From assembly GCF_913776295.1 (NCBI RefSeq), contig NZ_CAJYOJ010000033.1, positions 1 through 46,049 of the forward strand: DNA of 46,049 nt, given 5' to 3'. This document shows positions 35,272 through 43,074 of the stretch, piece after piece. The translations under genes were made by a program, and so were the position numbers. The stretch is from an uncultured Pedobacter sp. GTDB lineage: Bacteria; Bacteroidota; Bacteroidia; Sphingobacteriales; Sphingobacteriaceae. Position 1 is the stretch's first letter, and the number at the start of each line of letters is the position of its first letter. A model generated the notes under the pieces. It made no database searches and was not told the DNA's origin. It worked only from the letters and a program-made list of their open reading frames with translations.

Positions 35272-35798
35272 AACGAATCGTACTCTTGATTTCGCTGTGT
35301 TTAACTGGGTTTTTCAGCTTTGCACAAAACGCATCTATCAATAATTTTCTCGTAAAAGAGAATTTGCTTAAAAATAGTAAACTGGCCATCATAGCAGCCG
35401 ATTCGCTCAACAACCCGAACGAAAATATAAACGGAACCTATACCTTTAGTGTAAGTGGTTTTACACAGGTCCTGAAATTTAACGACGGCATAGCGGTGCT
35501 GCCCTTACCAATCGATAAATCTACCTTCGTTTATATTAAACATCAAAACGATGCGGGTACGCATAGCAAACTCGTGTATGTTTATAAAAAAGATTCTGAT
35601 TTAAGTCCTTACACCATTAATAGCTTATGGTTGTTCATCATTCCTATTGCACTTGTGATCATTGCCTTTGCTTTCCGTAAACTCATCATTTTTGTGGTAA
35701 TTGTGTTTCTGGTATTCGTCTATTTCAACCATAGTAACGGGCTTAACCTTGCTACCTTTTTCGAAAGTATTTTTGACGGACTGAAGAACCTGGTCTGA
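35268..35798 (+). CDS. Small envelope protein coupled to the PlpD-like gene
   Basis: A 176-aa protein I do not recognise. Residues 1-19 are a signal peptide (MKRIVLLISLCLTGFFSFAQ). A ~95-residue soluble beta-rich part follows (NGTYTFSVSGFTQVLKFNDG, then VAVLPLPIDKSTFVYIKHQN-like strands). Two adjacent membrane helices near residues 120-155 (SLWLFIIPIALVIIAFAF, LIIFVVIVFLVFVYF) come before a short amphipathic tail. The ATG overlaps the patatin stop by 4 nt, implying joint expression. It might anchor, regulate or protect against the phospholipase at the inner membrane; that is speculation from linkage only. Confidence 0.7.
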   Translation: MKRIVLLISLCLTGFFSFAQNASINNFLVKENLLKNSKLAIIAADSLNNPNENINGTYTFSVSGFTQVLKFNDGIAVLPLPIDKSTFVYIKHQNDAGTHSKLVYVYKKDSDLSPYTINSLWLFIIPIALVIIAFAFRKLIIFVVIVFLVFVYFNHSNGLNLATFFESIFDGLKNLV

Positions 35799-35817
35799 TC
35801 ATCCATGGTTATTTGTG

Positions 35818-35841
35818 GTGTCGGATGTTACCATCTGACAC
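35818..35841. repeat. 24-nt hairpin repeat, copy 5 (GTGTCGGATG, TTAC, CATCTGACAC)
   Basis: Arms pair over all ten positions with one G-U pair. It is flanked by TTTGTG on the left and GGAAAA on the right, as in the other copies of this subtype. It lies 20 nt after the stop codon of the coupled small protein gene. Confidence 0.75.
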
Positions 35842-35868
35842 GGAAAACAGTAATATATTAAAGTTGTG

Positions 35869-35892
35869 GTTCCTGATGTTACCACCTGACAC
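35869..35892. repeat. 24-nt hairpin repeat, copy 6, degenerate (GTTCCTGATG, TTAC, CACCTGACAC)
   Basis: It has the same loop TTAC and the same flanks (TTGTG left, GGAAAAAG right) as copy 5, only 51 nt upstream, but several arm positions no longer pair. The two form a tandem pair, possibly a local duplication. Confidence 0.65.
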
Positions 35893-36229
35893 GGAAAAAG
35901 TTATAATAATCATGCTCACGCTCGTTTCCAACGAGTGTGAAATAACAAATCGTTTTTTTAACGATTAACTCTATTTTTTGCACAAAAGGTCTAGTACGAT
36001 TTCTATCTTTTAGAAAAGCAATACCTGTGGTGCTTCGGTTCCAGCAGTCCCGCCCTTTGCTTAACCCCGATAAATGTTCTGTAATTAAATTCCAAACAAA
36101 TCGGGGTAACGCTGTCGGTCGCCCGCCTGCACTGGCAGGGGTTTATTGAACCTAATTCTGTTGCGCTATCCAATTTCTCCGTGCTCATCCGTGTATCCGT
36201 GGCAAAAATATAAATGGGTTATTTTAGTG
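35893..36229. other. Gene-free stretch with degenerate repeats
   Basis: I see no gene here. Pieces of dispersed repeats are present: CACGCTCGTTTCCAACGAG near 35919, an inverted trace of the GCGGGACTG family near 36044, CCCCGAT/ATCGGGG arms near 36066-36105, and CCCGCCTGCA/TGGCAGGGG near 36121. A short minus-strand frame over 36003-36188 is made of these repeats and is not a gene. Confidence 0.5.
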
Positions 36230-36253
36230 GTGTCTGATGTTACCATCTGACAC
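36230..36253. repeat. 24-nt hairpin repeat, copy 7 (GTGTCTGATG, TTAC, CATCTGACAC)
   Basis: Nine of ten arm positions pair (one T-T mismatch). The left flank TTAGTG and the loop TTAC match copies 5 and 6. Copy 8, of a different arm sequence, follows 43 nt later. Confidence 0.7.
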
Positions 36254-36295
36254 AAATCCACTAAATTAGCCAGAAAAAAGTTTATCTAAAATAAG

Positions 36296-36319
36296 ATGGT
36301 TCGTGCAGACACGAACCAT
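36296..36319. repeat. Perfect 24-nt hairpin repeat, copy 8 (ATGGTTCGTG, CAGA, CACGAACCAT)
   Basis: Fully paired 10-nt arms. On the minus strand the loop reads TCTG, so the element reads GGTTCGTG-TCTG-CACGAACC, close in form to the GGTCTGTG-TCTC-CACAGACC copies at 19122 and 23468. Confidence 0.7.
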
Positions 36320-36367
36320 GGCATAGATGAATTAAACCGTACCCCCGCTTCATAAAACCATTTTATA

Positions 36368-36392
36368 TTTACTAATATTTTTAGTAAATTTG
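36368..36392 (+). promoter_or_regulatory. Palindromic operator overlapping a -7 element, before the 2H phosphoesterase gene
   Basis: TTTACTAA (36368-36375) and TTAGTAAA (36381-36388) are perfect inverted arms with spacer TATTT. The right arm overlaps TAAATTTG (36385-36392), an exact -7 match. The ATG follows only 4 nt after the -7 element, so the mRNA would be leaderless or nearly so. No TTG stands at the -33 distance. A repressor bound to the palindrome would cover the promoter. Confidence 0.5.
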
Positions 36393-36396
36393 TTTT

Positions 36397-36963
36397 ATGG
36401 AAAATCTATTTTTAGTGTGTTTAATTCCGCCAACTTCTATTTCAGAAGATATAGACGAAATCAGAACATACATTTCAGATAAATTTAATGTTCATGAATC
36501 ATTAAAGCGTCCGGCACACATTACCTTATATCCTCCTGTAAAACTGACGGGATATGATGCAGAAAAGCGTTTTTTTAATGCTTTGGAAGAGACGTCTTTC
36601 CACAAACCTTTTACACAGGTACTCCGGAATTTCAATTCATTTCCGGAACATACCTTTTACCTCGATGTGGAGCAAAATGAAGGATTAATGCTCCTGGAAA
36701 AACAGGTAAACAAAGCACTACAACCTTTGAAACTGATTGAGAAAAGAGAAAAATTCAATCCACATTTAACCCTGGCGTTCAGAGATATCAAACCCGTTTT
36801 CAAACAGATTTGTACTGAATTCAAAGACCGAAAATTTAAACGGGAATTTTTGGTCTCATCTTTCTCTGTTTACAAGCACATGGATAAGAGATGGCAACCC
36901 TTTAAGGAATTTTCTTTCAAAGATCCTGAAACCAAACCCAGGGCATTAAACCTTTTTGATTGA
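36397..36963 (+). CDS. 2H phosphoesterase / 2'-5' RNA ligase family protein
   Basis: A 188-aa cytoplasmic protein with the two HxTx motifs that define the 2H phosphoesterase family: HITLYPP near residue 48 and HLTLAFR near residue 125, each at the expected place in a duplicated alpha-beta fold. Family members hydrolyse or join 2'-5' RNA or cyclic phosphodiester bonds; the physiological substrate in Bacteroidota is not known. It is preceded by a palindrome and a -7 element. Its stop codon directly abuts the stop of the convergent tamL gene with no base between, leaving no room for a separate terminator. Confidence 0.85.
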   Translation: MENLFLVCLIPPTSISEDIDEIRTYISDKFNVHESLKRPAHITLYPPVKLTGYDAEKRFFNALEETSFHKPFTQVLRNFNSFPEHTFYLDVEQNEGLMLLEKQVNKALQPLKLIEKREKFNPHLTLAFRDIKPVFKQICTEFKDRKFKREFLVSSFSVYKHMDKRWQPFKEFSFKDPETKPRALNLFD

Positions 36964-39393
36964 TTAAAACGGCATTCCGATACCAAAGTTGTATTGTATA
37001 AAACGATAGGTATCAGGTCCGTGAGTGGCATTATAGCTATTTTTGAAATCTCTTGCTCCAGATAAAAACTTACTGATGACCCATTGATCCGAACCTGCAA
37101 ACTGAGGATCTTTAAGCTTCAGGCCCACATCAAACCTAAATACAAAGTATTGAACATCATATCTTAGCCCTACACCTGTACCAACAGCAAGCTGTTGCGC
37201 TAATTTACTTAATCTGAATATGGTTTGCTCGTCAAGTGAAGGACTGGCAACAAGAATTGATTCGCCTTTTCGCAGGTTCCATACATTACCGATATCAACA
37301 AATGCCGCACCTTTTAAGGTTGCACCTAAAAACTTCTTTGCCACGGTAAAACGGTATTCAAAATTGGTTTCAATCCGCATGGTTCCAAGTTGGTCGAGCC
37401 CAAAAAATGCCCTCCTTAGCGTATCACTGCGTAAAATACCTCTATCATAGTTCCCGGGACCGATGGTTCTTGCCTGCCAGGCTCTTATGCCACTTGATCC
37501 ACCAGCAAAAAACTGCTTTTCAAAAGGTATACCCGTTAATACTGAATTTCCATAAGCATAAGCTACGCCTGCATTTAAACGCGCAATAAACTGTCGCTCG
37601 CCGCCCAGGTGTTTATACCATCTTAAGTCAACCTCAGGGCGCATGTATTGGTTAAATGGCAGACCTAAAATTCTTGCCGGTTGGTTATTTGCCGGATCAC
37701 CTTTTTTGCCAATTAACGCGGAAATACCCTGCAACATATTTCCCGCAATATCCATTCCTGCCCTTAAGTAAACGAAAGACCGGTATTCATTTAATTTATT
37801 GGCATTTAAGGTATAGGTATATTTCATACCAAGCGTTAAATCTTTACGACCTAATAAGGTGGAGTAATAAAGATTGTTCAATACGGTTTGCGCATCCACG
37901 TTGGGATCAAGATAGCCAAAACGGTACTCAAAATTTAAAGGCGTGAAAGAATGTAATTTAGATTTGGTTTCAAACCAATCATAAGTGATTGAATTGATAA
38001 AGATTCTTCTAACCGAAACATCTTTTTGAAGCGCATAAATATAACTGGATGCAAAAGTAGTGTGCGGCATCCCATTCCCTCCTAAAACCGGATTGTAAAA
38101 AGGAATCAACAACCGTGGCACGGTAATACTCGAACTGATTGAAAAATCGCGCTGATAAATATCACTAAAGGGTTTTGCACCATTGCCAATTCTTGATTGC
38201 AAACCGCCCTTTACCTGAAGTTCAAAACGTTCTGCGCCCCTGAAAATATTGTTATTGGTATACGTATTTCCGATGGTAAACCCAACTGTACCACCATTAA
38301 ACGGCACCTCTCCTTCCACCCGGTTACTCATTACCTTTTGAGGAATGAGCTGGATTACCGTATTAATTTTATTTGATGTACTGTCTCTGCGGTAATAATC
38401 GATTTTTACATTTTTAAAGATATTGAGTTCATATAACCGATCATAGGTGAGGTTTTCATTCCGGATATCATAAAGATCGCCCTGTTTCAGAAAATCATAC
38501 CTTACAATAGGATTTCTTCGGTAACGCTTTGAAAAATCGGTAAAAATAATGCCATTAACGGTGTCCTTATTAAGCTTATAACGTACCGAATCGGGAAAAC
38601 CGTCCGGGTTAGGCGCAATAATCATGTGGGTATAGCCGATATTGAACTGCCTGTGTTCGCCATTTTCAGGGTTGGTCACATTTAAGTTCAGATCAATTTT
38701 ATTGGTTTTAGAAGTAGGTTCTGCACCATAAACGTCGAAATTAACATAGGGTCTTAAAAAATAAAAATATCCATTTTCTTTCATAATGCGGTAAATCTGC
38801 TCCCTTTCATAGGTTAGAGAATCTTCATCGTACTGCATTCCCTGATGTAAATGAGTTATTGCAGCTTTATTTGATTCGTAAAGACTTTTAATGTTGGCAT
38901 TGGGTATAGAATCAGAAATTTTATCTATTGTATAAGCAGGTCCTGGTTTTGCGGTGAATACAATTTCAGCCTTTTTTTCTGCAACTTTTATCGCTGCTTT
39001 TACTTCGGCCCGGCGGTAGCCCTTACTTTTCAAGAACTTTTGTATCTGAGTTCGTGAAATTTCGACCAGTGTACTATCCAAAATGGCTGGCGGAGTACCG
39101 AAAGGTTTTATACCACTGGTTTTATACCGGCCATCTTTGGTATTGAAGAAATTGTATATTGGCACGTTAATGCTCAGCTTCGATGCTGGCCTGATGTCTT
39201 TCTGAACATAGTTATAAGCCTGTTCTTCAAATTTAGCATCTACACTATCAATAGTTACCTTTTTCACTATCGATTGATAATCTGCAATGTATTTGGTTGA
39301 CGAGCAGGCCTGAATTAAAACAATAATAAATAGTAATATTGCAGTGCTTTTCAGTTTAATATTTATTGAGTTTTGGTATGCTTTCAAAATCAC
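36964..39393 (-). CDS. tamL: TamL-type outer-membrane assembly lipoprotein (BamA/TamA superfamily)
   Basis: An 809-aa Omp85-family protein with a lipobox ending in Cys30 (VLIQACSS), the mark of the Bacteroidota TamL group that pairs with TamB. POTRA-like domains cover ~35-400 (KKVTIDSVDAKFEEQAYNYV; FLKSKGYRRAEVKAAIKVAE; DLYDIRNENLTYDRLYELNI). The C-terminal barrel contains the FFAGGSSGIRAWQARTIGPG segment equivalent to the conserved lid-loop motif, and ends in IQYNFGIGMPF. It inserts or transports outer-membrane components. The ATG at 39393 lies inside the 5' end of the divergent rRNA methyltransferase gene, a 16-nt head-to-head overlap. TamB is not in the window. Confidence 0.88.
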   Translation of the reverse strand: MILKAYQNSINIKLKSTAILLFIIVLIQACSSTKYIADYQSIVKKVTIDSVDAKFEEQAYNYVQKDIRPASKLSINVPIYNFFNTKDGRYKTSGIKPFGTPPAILDSTLVEISRTQIQKFLKSKGYRRAEVKAAIKVAEKKAEIVFTAKPGPAYTIDKISDSIPNANIKSLYESNKAAITHLHQGMQYDEDSLTYEREQIYRIMKENGYFYFLRPYVNFDVYGAEPTSKTNKIDLNLNVTNPENGEHRQFNIGYTHMIIAPNPDGFPDSVRYKLNKDTVNGIIFTDFSKRYRRNPIVRYDFLKQGDLYDIRNENLTYDRLYELNIFKNVKIDYYRRDSTSNKINTVIQLIPQKVMSNRVEGEVPFNGGTVGFTIGNTYTNNNIFRGAERFELQVKGGLQSRIGNGAKPFSDIYQRDFSISSSITVPRLLIPFYNPVLGGNGMPHTTFASSYIYALQKDVSVRRIFINSITYDWFETKSKLHSFTPLNFEYRFGYLDPNVDAQTVLNNLYYSTLLGRKDLTLGMKYTYTLNANKLNEYRSFVYLRAGMDIAGNMLQGISALIGKKGDPANNQPARILGLPFNQYMRPEVDLRWYKHLGGERQFIARLNAGVAYAYGNSVLTGIPFEKQFFAGGSSGIRAWQARTIGPGNYDRGILRSDTLRRAFFGLDQLGTMRIETNFEYRFTVAKKFLGATLKGAAFVDIGNVWNLRKGESILVASPSLDEQTIFRLSKLAQQLAVGTGVGLRYDVQYFVFRFDVGLKLKDPQFAGSDQWVISKFLSGARDFKNSYNATHGPDTYRFIQYNFGIGMPF

Positions 39394-40124
39394 AGATTAG
39401 TTTTATAAAATCGTTACATCAAAAAAAATATCGTAGAGAACATGGTTTGTTTATTGTTGAGGGAATTAAATCCATACAAGAATTTTTCCAATCAAGCTAC
39501 CAGATCCACACCATATTTTATAACAGCGAGCAATACAATTTGTTACCCAAATTGCCTGCAAATATAAACTTATTTGAAGTAAAGAACGCCGAATTAGAGA
39601 AGATTAGTACACTGCAAACGCCACAGGGTTTTTTAGCGCTTGTTCATATCCCTAAAAACAGCAAACTGGAACCAACTGAATTAAAAAATCAGTTTACCTT
39701 GGTATTGGATGGGGTGCAGGATCCTGGTAATATGGGCACTATCATCCGTACGGCAGATTGGTTTGGTTTTAAAAACATCATTTGTTCTGCAGATTGTGTC
39801 GAGATATACAATCCTAAAACGGTACAGGCCACCATGGGTTCTCTGGCCAGGATCAATATTTATGAGGGAGATTTACCGGCATTGCTGGAGAAAAATACCA
39901 TCCCTGTATTTGGTGCACTATTAGATGGCAACTCGATCTACGAAACACAATGGGGAACTGAAGGACTGGTGATTTTGGGTAATGAGGGAAAGGGAATATC
40001 GGCAGAGGTGGTCAAAAAAATAAATAAACCGGTTACCATTCCGAGAGTTGGGCAAGCCGAATCGTTAAATGTTGCCGTAAGTGCAGCAATCTTTTGTGCT
40101 GAATTAGTGCGAGTTCGGAATTAA
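39378..40124 (+). CDS. SpoU (TrmH/RlmB)-family RNA 2'-O-methyltransferase
   Basis: A 248-aa SPOUT-fold methyltransferase. I use ATG 39378 (MLSKSQISFIKSLHQKKYRR); a TTG at 39366 is less likely. Residues ~1-95 form the substrate-binding L30e-like domain (EHGLFIVEGIKSIQEF). The SpoU motifs follow: motif 1 VLDGVQDPGNMGTIIRTADW, motif 2 VILGNEGKGIS and motif 3 VTIPRVGQAESLNVAVSAAI, where the SAM knot is formed. It probably methylates a ribose in 23S rRNA or tRNA. It is divergent from tamL with a short overlap of the two 5' ends. A tRNA-Cys gene with its own promoter follows. Confidence 0.9.
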   Translation: MLSKSQISFIKSLHQKKYRREHGLFIVEGIKSIQEFFQSSYQIHTIFYNSEQYNLLPKLPANINLFEVKNAELEKISTLQTPQGFLALVHIPKNSKLEPTELKNQFTLVLDGVQDPGNMGTIIRTADWFGFKNIICSADCVEIYNPKTVQATMGSLARINIYEGDLPALLEKNTIPVFGALLDGNSIYETQWGTEGLVILGNEGKGISAEVVKKINKPVTIPRVGQAESLNVAVSAAIFCAELVRVRN

Positions 40125-40148
40125 ATCAGATATTTATTAAAATAATGT

Positions 40149-40178
40149 TTGCGCACTAACTAATAATTGCTATTTTTG
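40149..40178 (+). promoter_or_regulatory. Consensus promoter of tRNA-Cys
   Basis: TTG (40149-40151, in GTTTGCG), 19-nt spacer, then TATTTTTG (40171-40178): an exact Bacteroidota -33/-7 pair, 15 nt before the tRNA 5' end. The sequence after the -7 element, CAGCC, is the same as after the ABC-F promoter at 43813. Confidence 0.8.
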
Positions 40179-40193
40179 CAGCCTTGAATTTAA

Positions 40194-40267
40194 GGTCGAG
40201 TGGCCGAGTGGCTAGGCAGAGGTCTGCAAAACCTTCTACAGCGGTTCGAATCCGCTCTCGACCTCCA
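40194..40267 (+). tRNA. tRNA-Cys (anticodon GCA)
   Basis: A complete cloverleaf. Acceptor GGTCGAG pairs with CTCGACC; the D-arm is GCC..GGC. The anticodon stem GAGGT/ACCTT encloses loop CTGCAAA, so the anticodon is GCA. The T-arm AGCGG/CCGCT has TTCGAAT in the loop. The discriminator is T, as usual for Cys, and CCA is encoded (40265-40267). Its own promoter lies directly upstream. Confidence 0.96.
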
Positions 40268-40301
40268 TTTGTACAAATAAAATAATTAAAAGGTTATTAC
40301 C

Positions 40302-40472
40302 ATGGCAGTTACCAGATTAAAAAGAAAAGACAGAAGAAATAAAAATACAGCTCACCAAGAGGTAGCATTTTTGAAAAGAGCAACTAACATCGAGTTAGGA
40401 AGCCGCTCTGCTCAACCTAAAAACGATCAATTAGCTAAAAACAACGCTGTTTTAGCTGCTTTGGCAAAATAG
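40302..40472 (+). CDS. 56-aa basic conserved-type small protein
   Basis: An ORF of 57 codons from ATG 40302 to TAG 40472. The product begins MAVTRLKRKDRRNKNTAHQE and ends KNDQLAKNNAVLAALAK: a strongly basic N-terminus, a short helical middle and no signal peptide or Cys. Its start 34 nt after the tRNA, AAAAGG before the ATG, Bacteroidota-like codon use and a strong terminator 28 nt after the stop support a real gene. The basic N-terminus suggests RNA or ribosome contact, but I cannot name a family. It is probably co-transcribed with tRNA-Cys. Confidence 0.75.
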   Translation: MAVTRLKRKDRRNKNTAHQEVAFLKRATNIELGSRSAQPKNDQLAKNNAVLAALAK

Positions 40473-40500
40473 TTTTTAGAAATTTTTCTCAAAGATTTTA

Positions 40501-40532
40501 AAGCATCCTTCTGATCAAAGGATGCTTTTTTT
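40501..40532 (+). terminator. Strong rho-independent terminator after the 56-aa protein gene
   Basis: AAGCATCCTT (40501-40510) and AAGGATGCTT (40518-40527) form a perfect 10-bp stem with a 7-nt loop, followed by a run of T (to 40532). It ends the tRNA-Cys/small protein transcript. Confidence 0.92.
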
Positions 40533-40618
40533 ATGCATTAGAATTTTTGATACCAGATAGCTATTTCGTGGCCAGCATCTTTCCTTCACGCTACCATTGA
40601 CGGATCCAATAGAAGAAT

Positions 40619-40719
40619 CGTCCTTTCGACTGGAGCGAGCCGGTTTTTCGCCGGCAGCGAAATGGAGAAATCTATAGAGACAGATTTCTCGACTGCGTTG
40701 CACTCCGCTCGAAATGACG
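40619..40719. repeat. Dispersed TTTCGACTG-type element, copy B (101 bp)
   Basis: It begins CGTCCTTTCGACTGGAGCGA, has an inner hairpin (GAGCCGG / CCGGCAGC) and AATGGAGAAATCTATAGA, and ends TTTCTCGACTGCGTTGCACT then CCGCTCGAAATGACG. Outer blocks match copies at 14472 and 43608. Just upstream, CTACCATTGACGG (40591-40602) is the first word of the window-end repeat, so two repeat families abut here. Confidence 0.75.
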
Positions 40720-40868
40720 AACCTTAGAAACGGTTGTCAATCATATTGATTTTTATACAATAAATCATCCCTCAGGATTGGCAATTTTATACTGATATGA
40801 GGTATTCAAAAAAATAATTGTAAAAACCCCAAACCCCGGTTAAATAAACCCGATTTAGCGTAAAACCC

Positions 40869-40951
40869 GAAGGCGAGGAACGAGCCAAGGCTTTGAAGCG
40901 ATAGCGGGACTGAGATAGCCAATGAAATGCTGACGTTCATTTCCAAAATGT
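40869..40951. repeat. Degenerate dispersed repeat, second copy of the 19318-19412 family
   Basis: CCCGAAGGCGAGGAACGAGC, AGCGGGACTGAGATAGCC and GTTCATTTCCA occur in the same order as at 19318-19412. The surrounding 40720-41056 stretch contains no gene. Confidence 0.5.
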
Positions 40952-41056
40952 GAAAACTACCATATTTCGGCTATAATTTAGCAAGCTCATCATACTAAAC
41001 TTATTTCAAGACCCGGAAGTAAATCCGACAGCTACTGGATCAGGGTTACAACTCCT

Positions 41057-42085
41057 TTAAACCAACGCTTTACAGATACTTTTGATCAATCCCGGTCCTT
41101 CGTAAATAAAACCGGTATACAACTGAATCAGACTGGCGCCTGCATCCAGTTTCTCTTGCGCATCTTTGGCCGAATGTATACCACCTACCCCGATAATCGG
41201 AAAAGCCTTATTCGATTTTTCTGAAAGATAACGGATTACCTCAGTTGAGCGTTCTTTAACAGGCTTTCCACTTAATCCACCGGTTTCGGCTTTTAAATGC
41301 TGCTCTGTAGCCAGGTTCTCCCTGCTGATGGTGGTATTGGTGGCAATAATGCCCGCTATTTTCGTTTCTGCCACAATTTCGATAATATCATCTAATTGCG
41401 CATCCGTTAAATCAGGTGCAATTTTCAATAAAATCGGACGAGAAATATTATTTTTTCGGTTGCGCTGCTGTAAGGTATTAAGAATTTTCTTAAGGGGCTC
41501 TTTTTCCTGCAGTTCACGTAAACCTGGGGTATTCGGCGAACTTACATTCACCACAAAATAATCTACCACATCAAACAAACGGTCGAAACATTTAATATAA
41601 TCGCGTACCGCATCTTCATTTGGGGTAGCCTTGTTTTTACCGATATTTCCACCAACCACGATATCAGGATGTTTATCCTTTAACAATCGCAAGCGTTCTG
41701 CCATTACATCCACACCCTTATTGTTAAAGCCCATGCGGTTAATCAGTGCTTCATCGTTGGGTAATCTGAACATACGGGGCTTATCATTTCCGGGTTGCGG
41801 CATGGGTGTTACCGTACCTACCTCGATAAAACCAAAGCCTAAATTGCTGAGTGGCTCTACGTATTCGCCGTTTTTGTCAAATCCTGCGGCCAAACCAACA
41901 GGATTTCTAAATTTGATGCCAAAAACTTCGCGTTCCAAACCTTTGATATGCACATCAAAACTGCTACGGATAATGGTTTTACCGAGTGGAAAATTATCAT
42001 TAAACCATTTTAAGCGTTTGACTACAAAATAATGTACATTTTCAGGGTCAAATTTGAAGAATATTGGTTTAATCAGGCGATACAT
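41057..42085 (-). CDS. pyrD: Dihydroorotate dehydrogenase (quinone), class 2
   Basis: A 342-aa flavoenzyme oxidising dihydroorotate to orotate with quinone in pyrimidine synthesis, on the inner face of the membrane. The N-terminal [20 protein letters not shown] helix is the class 2 membrane/quinone-tunnel segment. [13 protein letters not shown], the catalytic Ser in [15 protein letters not shown] (class 2 signature), [16 protein letters not shown] and the FMN-phosphate loop [19 protein letters not shown] are all present. It is a single gene. On its upstream side TATCTTCG (minus strand, 42097-42090), one base from the -7 consensus, lies 4 nt before the ATG, suggesting a very short leader. Confidence 0.95.
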   Translation of the reverse strand: MYRLIKPIFFKFDPENVHYFVVKRLKWFNDNFPLGKTIIRSSFDVHIKGLEREVFGIKFRNPVGLAAGFDKNGEYVEPLSNLGFGFIEVGTVTPMPQPGNDKPRMFRLPNDEALINRMGFNNKGVDVMAERLRLLKDKHPDIVVGGNIGKNKATPNEDAVRDYIKCFDRLFDVVDYFVVNVSSPNTPGLRELQEKEPLKKILNTLQQRNRKNNISRPILLKIAPDLTDAQLDDIIEIVAETKIAGIIATNTTISRENLATEQHLKAETGGLSGKPVKERSTEVIRYLSEKSNKAFPIIGVGGIHSAKDAQEKLDAGASLIQLYTGFIYEGPGLIKSICKALV

Positions 42086-42089
42086 GCCA

Positions 42090-42352
42090 CGAAGATAAGA
42101 ACTTATAGGTAAATATGGAAAAGGTTAATTGGTTCAGTAGCCATTTGTTCATTAGTCCAGGCGATAGTTCATAGTTGATGGTTTGATAGCCATGAGGGAT
42201 AACCCAGCCTGCTATTGACCATAAAATAAAAACATTAACACTTATCTATAAACCGTTCCGCCAAAAACCATGAACCAGCAAACCCTAAACCAACCAACCA
42301 ATAATCCTAATCCGCCTACCTGTAAACCAATAACCAGTGAACTAACGACGAG
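42090..42352. other. Short gap upstream of pyrD with low-complexity A/C-rich tract
   Basis: It contains the possible pyrD -7 (42090-42097, minus strand) and, at about 42268-42335, an A/C-rich tract with repeated AACCAACCAA- and AATAACCA-like words. No gene is visible. A terminator for the oxidoreductase gene ending at 42353 is not evident. Confidence 0.4.
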
Positions 42353-43003
42353 CTAGTACGCTGCCGTAAACTGCTCCTGGTGGTGTGCGTTATTTTCCAG
42401 CTCATCAGCAATCACAATCGCCAAATCTTCTACTGATAATATAGAACGGCCTTCGTCATTAAAAACCGGACTGGTTTTGCCCAATCGATATTTCCCTGTA
42501 CGGCCGATGGTGATCCCCTGATGCATTTCAATTGCCGGACTAAAAAACAACCAGTCTAATTCTTTTTCCTCTTTCAGCGTGTTAAAATAATCCCTTACTG
42601 CGGTTGCGCCTGGTTTGATCTCGGCAGGAAAATCAGGTCCATCTACAATCTGGTGACCGTCAATCTGCAATGTACCTGCTCCACCTATGAAAATATAACG
42701 TTTAACGCCAGATGCTTTTACCCCAGCCTGAATGGCATTTGCGCCTTCAATCGTATCGTTATACAAGTTTGGATTGGTCCACCCGGCATTAAAGGCACTG
42801 ATTACCGCATCAGCACCTTTTAAAGCATTAGCCAGTTCCTCTGTGTTCAGAACATCTACTGCTACTTTATCTACTTTGGCATCGCTGCTGTCAATTTTGG
42901 CGATATCGCGCGCAATGGCAATCACTTCGTTTCCACGGCTTACCAGTTCATTTAAAATCGCTTTACCTACAAATCCCGAGGCGCCTATTAATGCTACTTT
43001 CAT
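42353..43003 (-). CDS. NmrA/YwnB-like NAD(P)-binding oxidoreductase
   Basis: A 216-aa Rossmann-fold protein of the atypical short-chain dehydrogenase (NmrA-like) group. It has the dinucleotide motif GASGFVGKAI (7-16), ADAVISAFNAG (~69) and YIFIGGAGTLQ; the classical YxxxK active site is not obvious, as in many NmrA-like proteins. It is immediately downstream of an Rrf2 regulator (71 nt gap) on the same strand, the arrangement of B. subtilis YwnA/YwnB, and shares an inverted-repeat operator with it. It probably works in redox or electrophile stress. Substrate unknown. Confidence 0.88.
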   Translation of the reverse strand: MKVALIGASGFVGKAILNELVSRGNEVIAIARDIAKIDSSDAKVDKVAVDVLNTEELANALKGADAVISAFNAGWTNPNLYNDTIEGANAIQAGVKASGVKRYIFIGGAGTLQIDGHQIVDGPDFPAEIKPGATAVRDYFNTLKEEKELDWLFFSPAIEMHQGITIGRTGKYRLGKTSPVFNDEGRSILSVEDLAIVIADELENNAHHQEQFTAAY

Positions 43004-43038
43004 CTGATTTAATTTTTAATTGATGTATCTATTTAAAT

Positions 43039-43057
43039 TGTAATGTTTTTTATTACA
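43039..43057. promoter_or_regulatory. Rrf2-type operator copy 1 (TGTAAT, 7-nt spacer, ATTACA)
   Basis: TGTAAT (43039-43044) and ATTACA (43052-43057) are perfect inverted arms separated by seven nt, 36 nt before the oxidoreductase start. The same arms with the same spacer length occur in the regulator's own promoter at 43487-43507. The conserved arms and spacing point to one dimeric regulator, most simply the adjacent Rrf2 protein. Confidence 0.65.
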
Positions 43058-43074
43058 GTTATATTTAAAAAAAA

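Noticed and set aside
40515..40703. Short minus-strand frame between the terminator and pyrD
   Set aside because: It is made of dispersed repeat copy B and terminator sequence.
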